Positions 18,871-26,698 of a stretch of 64,000 nt of DNA are shown here, piece after piece. Numbering within the stretch: the first letter of the stretch is position 1; every line of letters begins with the position of its first letter. The stretch is from Phycicoccus sp. CSK15P-2 (GTDB lineage: Bacteria > Actinomycetota > Actinomycetes > Actinomycetales > Dermatophilaceae). The position numbers and the translations under genes were made by a program. The DNA lies in NCBI RefSeq assembly GCF_016888005.1, contig NZ_JAFDVE010000002.1, positions 173,248 to 237,247 on the forward strand, written 5' to 3'. The notes beneath the pieces are model-generated. The model worked only from the letters and a program-made list of their open reading frames with translations, did no database searches and was not told the origin of the DNA.

Positions 18871-19932
18871 ATGAAGTTCGGACTGTTCATCCCCCAGGGG
18901 TGGCGCCACGACCTGGTCGGCATCGACCCGGCCCAGCACTGGGGGGCGATGGCGGGGATGGCCCGCCGTGCCGACGGCATTGAGGACTGGACCTCCATCT
19001 GGGTCTACGACCATGTCCACCCGGTGCCGCGGCCCACGGAGGCCGGCGTCCACGAGGCCTGGTCGCTCATGGCGGCGTTCGCCGGGGTGACCGGCCGGGT
19101 CCGGCTCGGCCAGATGTGCACCTGCATGGGGTACCGCAACCCGGCGTACCTCGCGAAGGTCGCCGCGACCGTCGACGTCGTGTCCGAGGGCCGCCTCGAG
19201 ATGGGCATCGGCGCCGGCTGGTACGAGCACGAGTGGCGGGCCTACGGCTACGGGTTCCCGGGCGCGGGGGACCGGATCGCCGCGCTGCGCGAGGGTGTCG
19301 AGGTCATGCGGCAGATGTGGACCACCGGTTCGGCGATGTTCGACGGCGAGCACTTCCGGGCCGACGGCGCCCTGTGCTTCCCGCGGCCGCTGCAGGGCGA
19401 CTCGCTGCCCGGGTCCCGGACCAACGGCATCCCGATGTGGGTCGCGGGCGGGGGCGAGCGCAAGACGCTGCGGGTCGCGGCGGAGTACGCCGACTACACG
19501 AACTTCTCCGGGATGCCCGACGAGTTCTCGCACAAGTCCGAGGTGCTCGAACAGCACTGCCGGGACATCGGGCGGGACGTCGGCGAGATCGTCCGCAGCG
19601 CCAACTTCAACGTCGTCATCGGCCGCGACGAGCGCGAGGTGCAGGAGCGTCTGGCGTGGATCCGCGACCACTACGCCTCGGCCGGGCTGCCCGACGACGT
19701 CGTCGAGTCCACCGTCAAGAGCTTCGAGGACGGTCCGCTCGTCGGCACGCCCGAGCAGGTCGTCGAGACGTTGCAGGACATGGAGCGACGCGGGATGACC
19801 TACGCGATCACGTACTTCGTCGAGCAGGCCTACGACCTCTCCGGCGTCCAGCTGTTCGAGCGCGAGGTGCTGCCCGAGCTCGTCGACCGGGAGCGGCACG
19901 GCCACCTGTGGCACCTGCTGCACGGGGAGTGA
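18871..19932 (+). CDS. LLM-class F420-dependent oxidoreductase
   Basis: A 353-residue luciferase-like TIM-barrel enzyme, probably using F420 (FMN is possible). The N-terminal [10 protein letters not shown], the [21 protein letters not shown] strand-loop, and [24 protein letters not shown] are typical of the F420-dependent LLM group. AGGAG precedes the ATG by 5 nt. It lies between ugd (divergent) and an acyl-CoA dehydrogenase. The substrate is unknown. Confidence 0.9.
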   Translation: MKFGLFIPQGWRHDLVGIDPAQHWGAMAGMARRADGIEDWTSIWVYDHVHPVPRPTEAGVHEAWSLMAAFAGVTGRVRLGQMCTCMGYRNPAYLAKVAATVDVVSEGRLEMGIGAGWYEHEWRAYGYGFPGAGDRIAALREGVEVMRQMWTTGSAMFDGEHFRADGALCFPRPLQGDSLPGSRTNGIPMWVAGGGERKTLRVAAEYADYTNFSGMPDEFSHKSEVLEQHCRDIGRDVGEIVRSANFNVVIGRDEREVQERLAWIRDHYASAGLPDDVVESTVKSFEDGPLVGTPEQVVETLQDMERRGMTYAITYFVEQAYDLSGVQLFEREVLPELVDRERHGHLWHLLHGE

Positions 19933-19974
19933 GCCCACCCGGCACCTGTTCGTCAGCCTGCCGTTACCGCCGAG

Positions 19975-19980
19975 TAGCAT
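19975..19980 (+). promoter_or_regulatory. leaderless-type -10 box (TAGCAT) for the second acyl-CoA dehydrogenase
   Basis: TAGCAT, then 7 nt, then ATG 19988. No ribosome-binding site is possible in the gap. Confidence 0.45.
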
Positions 19981-19987
19981 TCTCGGC

Positions 19988-21154
19988 ATGAGCAGTCGAC
20001 CCGACTTCGACACCTACCGGCTCTCCGAAGACCACGAGGCCATCCGTGAGGCCGTCCGAACGGTGGCCGAGAACAGGATCAAGCCCCATGCGGCCGCGGT
20101 CGACGAGGAGTCACGGTACCCCCAGGAGGCCCACGACGCCCTCGTGGCGTCCGACTTCTTCGCCCCCCACGTGGCCGAGGAGTATGGCGGCGTCGGCGCC
20201 GACGCGCTCGCGACATGCATCGTCATCGAGGAGGTGGCCCGAGCGTGTGCGTCGTCGAGCCTCATCCCGGCGGTCAACAAGCTCGGCTCGATGCCGCTCG
20301 TCTTGGCGGCGGACGACCACGTGAAGCAGCGCTATCTCCCGCCGCTGGCGGCGGGCGAGACGACGTTCTCCTACGGCCTGTCCGAGCGCGAGGCTGGGTC
20401 CGACACCGCGGCGATGAGGTGCAGGGCGGTCAGGGAGGGCGACGACTGGGCGCTCAGCGGCCAGAAATCCTGGATCACGAACGCGGGCGTCTCCGAGTTC
20501 TACACCGTCCTCGCGGTGACGGACCCCGACGGTCCGAGGGGCAACAACATCACGGCGTTTGTTGTCGAGAAGGAGGACGAGGGCTTCACGTTCGGCGAGA
20601 AGGAGCGCAAGCTCGGCATCAAGGGCAGTCCCACACGGGAGCTGCACTTCGACCGTTGCCGTATCCCCGGAGACCGTGTGGTCGGCGACGTCGGCGCCGG
20701 TCTGAAGATCGCGCTGGCCACCCTCGACCACACGCGGGTCACGATCGGGGCCCAGGCGGTCGGCATCGCCCAGGGCGCTCTCGACGAGGCCCTCGCCTAT
20801 GTCACGGAGCGCAAGCAGTTCGGTCAGCGCATCGCCGAGTTCCAAGGAGTCCAGTTCATGCTCGCCGATATGGCCATGCAGCTCGAGGCCGCGCGCCAGC
20901 TGGTGTATGTCGCTGCGGCGAAGTCCGAGCGCTCCGACGGAGATCTCCGGTTCTTCGGTGCGGCCGCCAAGGCGTACGCGTCCGATGTCGCCATGCAGGT
21001 CACGACGGATGCGGTCCAGCTGCTCGGCGGCGCCGGGTACACCCGTGACTTCCCGCTGGAGCGGATGATGCGGGACGCGAAGATCACCCAGATCTACGAA
21101 GGCACGAACCAGGTCCAGCGCCTCGTCATGGCGCGTCAGCTGCTCGGGGCGTGA
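19988..21154 (+). CDS. acyl-CoA dehydrogenase
   Basis: A 388-residue acyl-CoA dehydrogenase of the short/branched-chain type. FAD/substrate motifs are [13 protein letters not shown] and [15 protein letters not shown]-terminal motifs are [33 protein letters not shown], with Glu371 in the position of the catalytic base. It differs clearly from the protein at 81-1274, so it is a second, non-duplicate enzyme. It stands alone with its own leaderless-type promoter and converges with the first LCP gene. Confidence 0.95.
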   Translation: MSSRPDFDTYRLSEDHEAIREAVRTVAENRIKPHAAAVDEESRYPQEAHDALVASDFFAPHVAEEYGGVGADALATCIVIEEVARACASSSLIPAVNKLGSMPLVLAADDHVKQRYLPPLAAGETTFSYGLSEREAGSDTAAMRCRAVREGDDWALSGQKSWITNAGVSEFYTVLAVTDPDGPRGNNITAFVVEKEDEGFTFGEKERKLGIKGSPTRELHFDRCRIPGDRVVGDVGAGLKIALATLDHTRVTIGAQAVGIAQGALDEALAYVTERKQFGQRIAEFQGVQFMLADMAMQLEAARQLVYVAAAKSERSDGDLRFFGAAAKAYASDVAMQVTTDAVQLLGGAGYTRDFPLERMMRDAKITQIYEGTNQVQRLVMARQLLGA

Positions 21155-21199
21155 GCCCGGGCGGTCGGTCTCGGTGACCCGGCGAGCTCGGGCCTGGAG

Positions 21200-22705
21200 T
21201 CAGGAGCAGATGTCCTGGTCCGCGGGCCGGGCCTCGATGCTCGGGGTCGGGGACGGCGTGGGGCTCGGTGCCGAAATGCTGGGTGACGGCAGAGGCTCCG
21301 CCCCGACCCGGTTGGGTACCTCGACCGGGTTCTGCGAGCCCGGCCCCAGCGTGACCCGCACACTCTCTCCGATGTCGGACGACTCCTCTAGGGTCGAGTC
21401 CGGGAACGCGGCTGCCACCGTACGGGCGGCCTCCTCCTGCCCCACCGCGTACTCCACGAGGGTGCCCTCACCGACGTCGTAGGCGTTTCCCGTGCCGTTC
21501 ACGGTGAACCCCTGCGCCGTGAGGAGGTCAGCGGTCTGTGCGGCGAGACCGGAGGTGCCGGTGCCGTTGAGGACCTCGACGGAGATGTCGGCGGGGGAGA
21601 CGGTGAGCGGAGTGCCGGTGGGTGTCGTAGCCGACGGCTCCGACACCTCGCCGATCCGGCGGTCCTCGCGCAAGGAGGCCCAGATGACATCGGCGGACTG
21701 CTGCCACTGCACTCTGTTCGTGTCGGCCGGGTAGGGCTCGTTGGGCACCGTGATGAACTCGATGTTGTCCAGTCCGATGCCCCGCACGCTCTCGGCCAGG
21801 TCCTTCATCGTGCCGAGCCCGAACTCGGTGTCGGTCGTCAAGGACTTCGTGGCGGCGTCGAGGAAGCCGTAGAGCCTCGTCGGCTGGAACAGGAGCTCGG
21901 TGGACGTGGCTTCCTGCGCGATCGAGGACAGGAACGCCTGCTGGCGCTCGATACGTCCGAGGTCGGACCCGTCGCCGAGTGACTTGCGGGTACGCACGTA
22001 CGCGAGCGCCTGTTCACCCTGGAGTCGGTGCCTCCCGGCGTCGAGCTGCAGCTTTGAGTTCGAGTCGTCGATGGGCTGAGAGGTGCAGACCTCGACGCCA
22101 CCCAGGGCGTCGACCATGGACTGGAAACCGCGGAAGTCCACGACGGCGTAGTGGTCGACGAACACGCCGGTGTTGCCCTCCAGGGTGCGGATGAGACAGC
22201 CGGTGCCACCGTCCCGGTAGTTCCAGTTCCACTGCTTCATCGCCCATTGGTCCCTGGGTGCGGTGACGGAGCACTCCGGTGGTGCCGGGACCATCGAGTC
22301 CCGGGGGATCGAGACCACCGTCGCCCACTGACGGTCCGCGGACAGGTGGACGAGCAGGTTGGTGTCCGAGTGCTGGCCGGGATCCTCCTCGACCTCGCCG
22401 ATCGCGTCGTTGCCCTCGCCCTCCCTGGTGTCCGAGCCGACCAGCAGGAGGTTGACGGCGGCCGTCGCCTCCGGCTCACGAGTGGGTCGGTCGTCCCCGA
22501 CCGCGTCGGAGACGTCGACCTTGCGGATGTTGCCGTTGAGACGCCAGGCAGCGAAGAGGCCGCCGACGACGACGACGAGGGTGACGACGACGAGGCCCAC
22601 ACCCAGACGCCGGCGCCAGGGATGTTGCGGTGGTGCGTGCAGCTCCCGACGTCGTGGGTGGGCCTCGTCGTCCGAGCCGTCGGGGCCCACGTGCACGCCG
22701 TTCAC
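21200..22705 (-). CDS. LytR-CpsA-Psr ligase with C-terminal LytR_C domain
   Basis: A 501-residue type II membrane protein expected to transfer undecaprenyl-linked glycopolymer to peptidoglycan. A basic cytoplasmic N-terminus is followed by one transmembrane helix (about 35-57). The LCP domain (about 85-330) has LLLVGSDTREG, the SIPRDSMVP motif and LAYVRTRKSLGDGSDLGRIERQQAFL. The LytR_C domain (about 370-460) is followed by a Pro/Ser tail. GTG 22705 is chosen because GGAGCAGGA lies just upstream; a TTG at 22735 is the alternative. It is the first of three LCP genes. Confidence 0.92.
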   Translation of the reverse strand: MNGVHVGPDGSDDEAHPRRRELHAPPQHPWRRRLGVGLVVVTLVVVVGGLFAAWRLNGNIRKVDVSDAVGDDRPTREPEATAAVNLLLVGSDTREGEGNDAIGEVEEDPGQHSDTNLLVHLSADRQWATVVSIPRDSMVPAPPECSVTAPRDQWAMKQWNWNYRDGGTGCLIRTLEGNTGVFVDHYAVVDFRGFQSMVDALGGVEVCTSQPIDDSNSKLQLDAGRHRLQGEQALAYVRTRKSLGDGSDLGRIERQQAFLSSIAQEATSTELLFQPTRLYGFLDAATKSLTTDTEFGLGTMKDLAESVRGIGLDNIEFITVPNEPYPADTNRVQWQQSADVIWASLREDRRIGEVSEPSATTPTGTPLTVSPADISVEVLNGTGTSGLAAQTADLLTAQGFTVNGTGNAYDVGEGTLVEYAVGQEEAARTVAAAFPDSTLEESSDIGESVRVTLGPGSQNPVEVPNRVGAEPLPSPSISAPSPTPSPTPSIEARPADQDICS

Positions 22706-22813
22706 TCCTGCTCCTGCTTCCTCGACAGCCGTCAACCCCTGAACCCCTTGGCCCCCGGGGTCGGTCCAGTCTACCTGCCCGTGGCTGAACGCCCGCTGAG
22801 TACGGGGTGGGTA

Positions 22814-24040
22814 TCAGCCGGGAAGGCCTTCGGTCCCCGGTGGGGGAGTATCGAGCGGGGTCCCTTCGCGCAGCATGGTGAAGAGTCCGGCCGCTTGCTG
22901 ATCATTCCACAACACCGAGCTACCCGCTGACGTCGTGGCGTTGACGTCCGCGATCGGCACCACCAGGCTGAGGGTCTCCTCCGAGGACACCCCGCGTAGC
23001 GCCAGCAGCAGCCGCGCCGAGTCGGTGGGCCCGGTCTCCTCACCGACGGCCACCGCCGAGGAGGCCGCATGGGTGAACCCCCACCAGCGCCACGGCAGGA
23101 GCACGGTCGAGGGCGTGGCCGCCTGCTTCATGACGGCACCGAGGAACTGGCGCTGCCGCTCGGCCCGGCCGATGTCACCCTTCGGGTCGGAGTACCTCGC
23201 CCGCACGTAGCCGAGGGAGTCGGGGCCGTCCAGCGTCTGGCACCCCTCCTCGAGGTCGATGTGTGCCTTGTCGTCCTTCATGTCCCGCGGGACGCAGATG
23301 TCGACGCCACCGAGGCTGTCCACGACCCCGGCGAAGCCGCCGAAGCCGATCTCCGCGTAGCCGTCGATGCGCAGCCCACTCGCCTGCTCGAGGGTCTCGA
23401 CGAGGAGCTCAGGGCCGCCGATGGCGAACGCTGCGTTGACCTTGTTCTCGCCCTGGCCGGGAATGGGCAGGTAGCTGTCTCGCGGGACGGAGACCAGGGC
23501 CGCCTTCCCGGCCCCCGACGGGACGTGGACGAGGATGATGGTGTCGGTGCGACGGCCTTCGGCGCTTCCGGTGCCGAGCTCTCTGCGCTCGTCGGCGGAG
23601 AGGTCCTCGCGACCGTCCGAGCCGACGAGCAGGTAGGTGTGGCCGGCACTCGCGGGCGGACGGTTGCCGTCGGGGGCGGCGTCCACGCGGGCGACGGTGG
23701 ACCAGGCGTGCAGTGGGGTTGCCAGGAGGAAGAGGCCCCACAGGAGCAGGGCGAGCACGGTCCAGCGCGCGGCTCCGCGCCCGCCGGAGCGTCGGCCGCG
23801 CCGCGGACGGGGCGCCGAGGGGGGTGAGGGTGTGGCGGCAGGCAGGGGCCGTCCGAGCTCGTCGTACCGGGTGCCGTCGGGGGGTGGGGATGTCGCCCTG
23901 GACCGGCCCGCCCGTGCGGCCGCGTGTCCGGCGCGGGGGGCCACACCGCCGCCTCGGCGGGACCGGGTGTCGACGACGTAGACGTCGTCGCCCCCACGTG
24001 CCGGGCGGCGCGGGATCGGTCGCACGTGGTCGTCAGTCAT
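22814..24040 (-). CDS. LytR-CpsA-Psr family ligase
   Basis: A 408-residue LCP protein. A long basic, Pro-rich cytoplasmic tail of about 90 residues precedes a single transmembrane helix (WTVLALLLWGLFLLATPLHAW). The LCP domain has LLVGSDGREDLS, RRTDTIILVHV, SVPRDSYLPIPG and LGYVRARYSDPKGDIGRAERQRQFL, with the Asp/Arg residues of the pyrophosphate-binding site intact. ATG 24040 follows GAGAGGA. It is divergent from the third LCP gene (124 bp gap) and co-oriented with the first. Confidence 0.93.
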   Translation of the reverse strand: MTDDHVRPIPRRPARGGDDVYVVDTRSRRGGGVAPRAGHAAARAGRSRATSPPPDGTRYDELGRPLPAATPSPPSAPRPRRGRRSGGRGAARWTVLALLLWGLFLLATPLHAWSTVARVDAAPDGNRPPASAGHTYLLVGSDGREDLSADERRELGTGSAEGRRTDTIILVHVPSGAGKAALVSVPRDSYLPIPGQGENKVNAAFAIGGPELLVETLEQASGLRIDGYAEIGFGGFAGVVDSLGGVDICVPRDMKDDKAHIDLEEGCQTLDGPDSLGYVRARYSDPKGDIGRAERQRQFLGAVMKQAATPSTVLLPWRWWGFTHAASSAVAVGEETGPTDSARLLLALRGVSSEETLSLVVPIADVNATTSAGSSVLWNDQQAAGLFTMLREGTPLDTPPPGTEGLPG

Positions 24041-24164
24041 CTCGATCCTCTCGGTGGGGCGACCGCACAGTCTGCCAAGACTCCCCGATGGTGGCAGAAC
24101 CCTGCAGGTCACGGGCGGCGCGCCTCGCACGCACCGGCGCCCAAGGCGCCGATACTGGTCGACC

Positions 24165-25670
24165 ATGGGACGAGGCTCCGCTGTGCTCGAACGTCCCGGC
24201 GAGGCCGCCCGCCGCCCGCCGGACCGGCGCGTCGTTCCGGTGAACCCCAGGGGGCGGCGGCGCGCCGTCGCCCTGCTTCTCCTCACCCTCGTCCTCCCCG
24301 GGTCGGCGCAGCTGGCCTCCGGGAACAGGGCGGTGGGCCGCCTGGCGTTGCGTGTCTGGCTCGCCGTGCTGGGTCTGACTCTGGCGATCGCTCTTCTCGG
24401 TCTGGTGAGTCGCGAGCCGGTGCTGTGGCTCGTCACCCGAAGCTGGGTGCTCGGAGGAGTCCAGGTCCTGCTCGTCGCACTCGCTCTGGGGTGGGCGGCC
24501 CTCCTCGTCGATTCCTGGCGGCTCGGCCGGCCGGACCTGCTGCCCCAGCGGGACCGGCGAGGCCTCCTGGCCGGGCTGCTCGTCCTGCTGCTCGTTCCCG
24601 CGGTGCTCGGCTGGGCGGGCACCGGAGTCGGCCGCGCGAGAGGGGCCATGACGTCGGTCTTCGGAGCCGGGGCGGCCGAGAAGGCCGTCGCCGGCCGGTA
24701 CAACATCCTGCTGCTCGGCGGCGACAGCGGCTCCGGGCGGGTCGGGCTGCGCCCGGACAGTATCCAACTCGCGAGCGTGGATGCGAGCACCGGCCGGGCA
24801 GTGCTCTTCGGCTTCTCGCGAGAGACGGAGAATATCCGGTTCCGGCCGGGGTCGGTGATGGCGGGAGTCATGCCCGAGGGGTGGACCTGCGGTGACGAGT
24901 GCCTGCTCAACGCCCTCTACACCTGGGGCGAGGACCACGCCGACCGGTTCCCTGCCGGGACCGAGGAGCCGGGCCTGCTCGCGACCACCGAGGCGGTGGA
25001 GGCGCTGAGTGGGCTGGACGTCCAGTACTACGTCATGGTCGACCTCCAGGGGTTCAAGAACGTCGTCGACGCAGTCGGCGGCCTCGAGATCACCGTCCAG
25101 CGGCGAACCCCCATCGGTGGCGGGAAGTCCCCGGTCTTCGGCTGGATCGAGCCGGGCCGCCAGCACCTGGACGGCTACCACGCCCTCTGGTATGCGCGAA
25201 GCCGCGAGGGGTCGACGAACTACGAGCGGATGGCACGACAGCGCTGTGTCGTCACCGCGCTCGTCAAGCAGCTCGACCCGCAGACCGTGCTGCTCAACTT
25301 CGGTGACATCGCCGCGGCCACGACTGGGGTGGTACGCACCGACATCCCGCACGACGGGCTGGCACAGCTGGCCGACATCGCGGTGCGGACGAAGGAGCAG
25401 AAGATCACCTCGGTCAACTTCGTGCCACCGCTCATCAAGCCGTGGGACTACGACCCCGAGGTGGTGCGGTCCGAGGTGGCGAGAGCAATCGCCGAGAGCG
25501 AGAACGCCCCGAACCCGTCCGCGAGCGGACCGTCGACGCCGGAGCCCGTCACGGAGGCGTCCGGGAGCAGCGCGGCACCCTCACCATCGACCCCGGCAGT
25601 CATGGAGCGCCCGGGCACGGACCCGGATGCCGACACCGGTGACCTGGCGAGTGTGTGCTCCGCGGGATGA
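24165..25670 (+). CDS. LCP-family protein with multi-helix N-terminal membrane domain
   Basis: A 501-residue LCP protein of unusual architecture. Residues about 30-160 carry about four transmembrane segments instead of the usual one, and the LCP domain covers about 185-430. The domain retains LLLGGDSGSGRVGLRPDSIQL, GFSRETENIRF, the paired cysteines CGDEC, LQGFKNVVDAVGGLEI and LWYARSREGSTNYERMARQRCVV, so the anionic-lipid site appears functional though divergent. A GATACT box lies 8 nt before the ATG. The stop overlaps the following glycosyltransferase start (ATGA), implying coupled expression. Confidence 0.88.
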   Translation: MGRGSAVLERPGEAARRPPDRRVVPVNPRGRRRAVALLLLTLVLPGSAQLASGNRAVGRLALRVWLAVLGLTLAIALLGLVSREPVLWLVTRSWVLGGVQVLLVALALGWAALLVDSWRLGRPDLLPQRDRRGLLAGLLVLLLVPAVLGWAGTGVGRARGAMTSVFGAGAAEKAVAGRYNILLLGGDSGSGRVGLRPDSIQLASVDASTGRAVLFGFSRETENIRFRPGSVMAGVMPEGWTCGDECLLNALYTWGEDHADRFPAGTEEPGLLATTEAVEALSGLDVQYYVMVDLQGFKNVVDAVGGLEITVQRRTPIGGGKSPVFGWIEPGRQHLDGYHALWYARSREGSTNYERMARQRCVVTALVKQLDPQTVLLNFGDIAAATTGVVRTDIPHDGLAQLADIAVRTKEQKITSVNFVPPLIKPWDYDPEVVRSEVARAIAESENAPNPSASGPSTPEPVTEASGSSAAPSPSTPAVMERPGTDPDADTGDLASVCSAG

Positions 25671-26698
25671 TGGCGCGGATGCCCTCCGACACCGTATCCG
25701 AGCCTCAGCCGAGCCGCCCCATCCGGGACGTGAAACCCATGGTCAGCGTCGTCATGCCGATCCTCGACGAGGAGCGCCACCTGGCCGATGCCGTCGCCAT
25801 GGTACTGAGTCAGGACTGGGACGGCCCCCTCGAGGTCGTCCTCGCGCTCGGGCCGTCCGAGGACAACACCGACGCCGTGGCCGAACGACTCACCGAGGCG
25901 GACAGTCGGGTCCGCCTCGTGCGCAACCCCTCGGGGCGCACGCCGGATGCGCTCAACGCCGCGATCGACACGTCCCGGGGCGACGTGGTCGTGCGGGTCG
26001 ACGGCCACGCAGAGATCCCTCCCGGCTACGTGTCCACCGCGGTGTCCACGCTCGAGGCCACCGGAGCGGACAACGTCGGGGGCCTGATGGACGCGCGAGG
26101 CGTCTCCGCTGTCGAGCGGGCGGTGGCCACGGCGATGCGTAGCCCACTGGGCGTCGGGTCGTCGCGGTTCCACACCGGAGGAGCAGCCGGTCCGGTTGAC
26201 ACTGTGTACCTCGGTTGTTTCCGCCGGTCGGCCCTCGAGCGGGTCGGCGGGTACGATCCCCGCTTCACCCGGACCCAGGACTGGGAGCTCAACCACCGCA
26301 TCCGGGACACCGGCGGCACCGTGTGGTTCACGCCGGATCTGGTCGTGACGTACCGTCCGCGATCCACGCTGCGGGCCCTCGCGCGCCAGTACCGCGAGTA
26401 CGGACAGTGGCGGCGGGTCGTCGCGTCGATGCACGGCGGCACCCTCAACGCCCGCTATCTCGCCCCACCCGCGATGGTGGTGGGGACGACGGCGGCTGCG
26501 GTCGTCGGTCTGGTGTGGTGGCCGGCGCTGGCCGTGCCCGGCGCCTATGCCGCGGCGGTGGTCGTGGGCGGTGTAGCCATCTCCCGTGGTGAGCGGGTAC
26601 GGACCCGGCTGCTCGCAGCACCCGTGCTGGCGACGATGCACTGGTCGTGGGGGTGGGGCTTCCTCACCTCGCGACCGCAGCGGTTGCTGGGGGAGTGA
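25667..26698 (+). CDS. glycosyltransferase family 2, ExoA-like
   Basis: A 343-residue membrane-associated glycosyltransferase. The GT-A core (about 25-250) has VSVVMPILDEERHL, the RVDGHAE metal-binding DxD-like motif and TQDWELNHRIRDTGG. Two or three hydrophobic helices at the C-terminus (about 268-335) anchor it in the membrane. ATG 25667 overlaps the LCP stop; a GTG 12 nt upstream is also possible. Its 3' end overlaps the convergent bifunctional transferase by 35 bp. The role is probably adding sugars to a lipid-linked glycan. Confidence 0.88.
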   Translation: MMARMPSDTVSEPQPSRPIRDVKPMVSVVMPILDEERHLADAVAMVLSQDWDGPLEVVLALGPSEDNTDAVAERLTEADSRVRLVRNPSGRTPDALNAAIDTSRGDVVVRVDGHAEIPPGYVSTAVSTLEATGADNVGGLMDARGVSAVERAVATAMRSPLGVGSSRFHTGGAAGPVDTVYLGCFRRSALERVGGYDPRFTRTQDWELNHRIRDTGGTVWFTPDLVVTYRPRSTLRALARQYREYGQWRRVVASMHGGTLNARYLAPPAMVVGTTAAAVVGLVWWPALAVPGAYAAAVVVGGVAISRGERVRTRLLAAPVLATMHWSWGWGFLTSRPQRLLGE

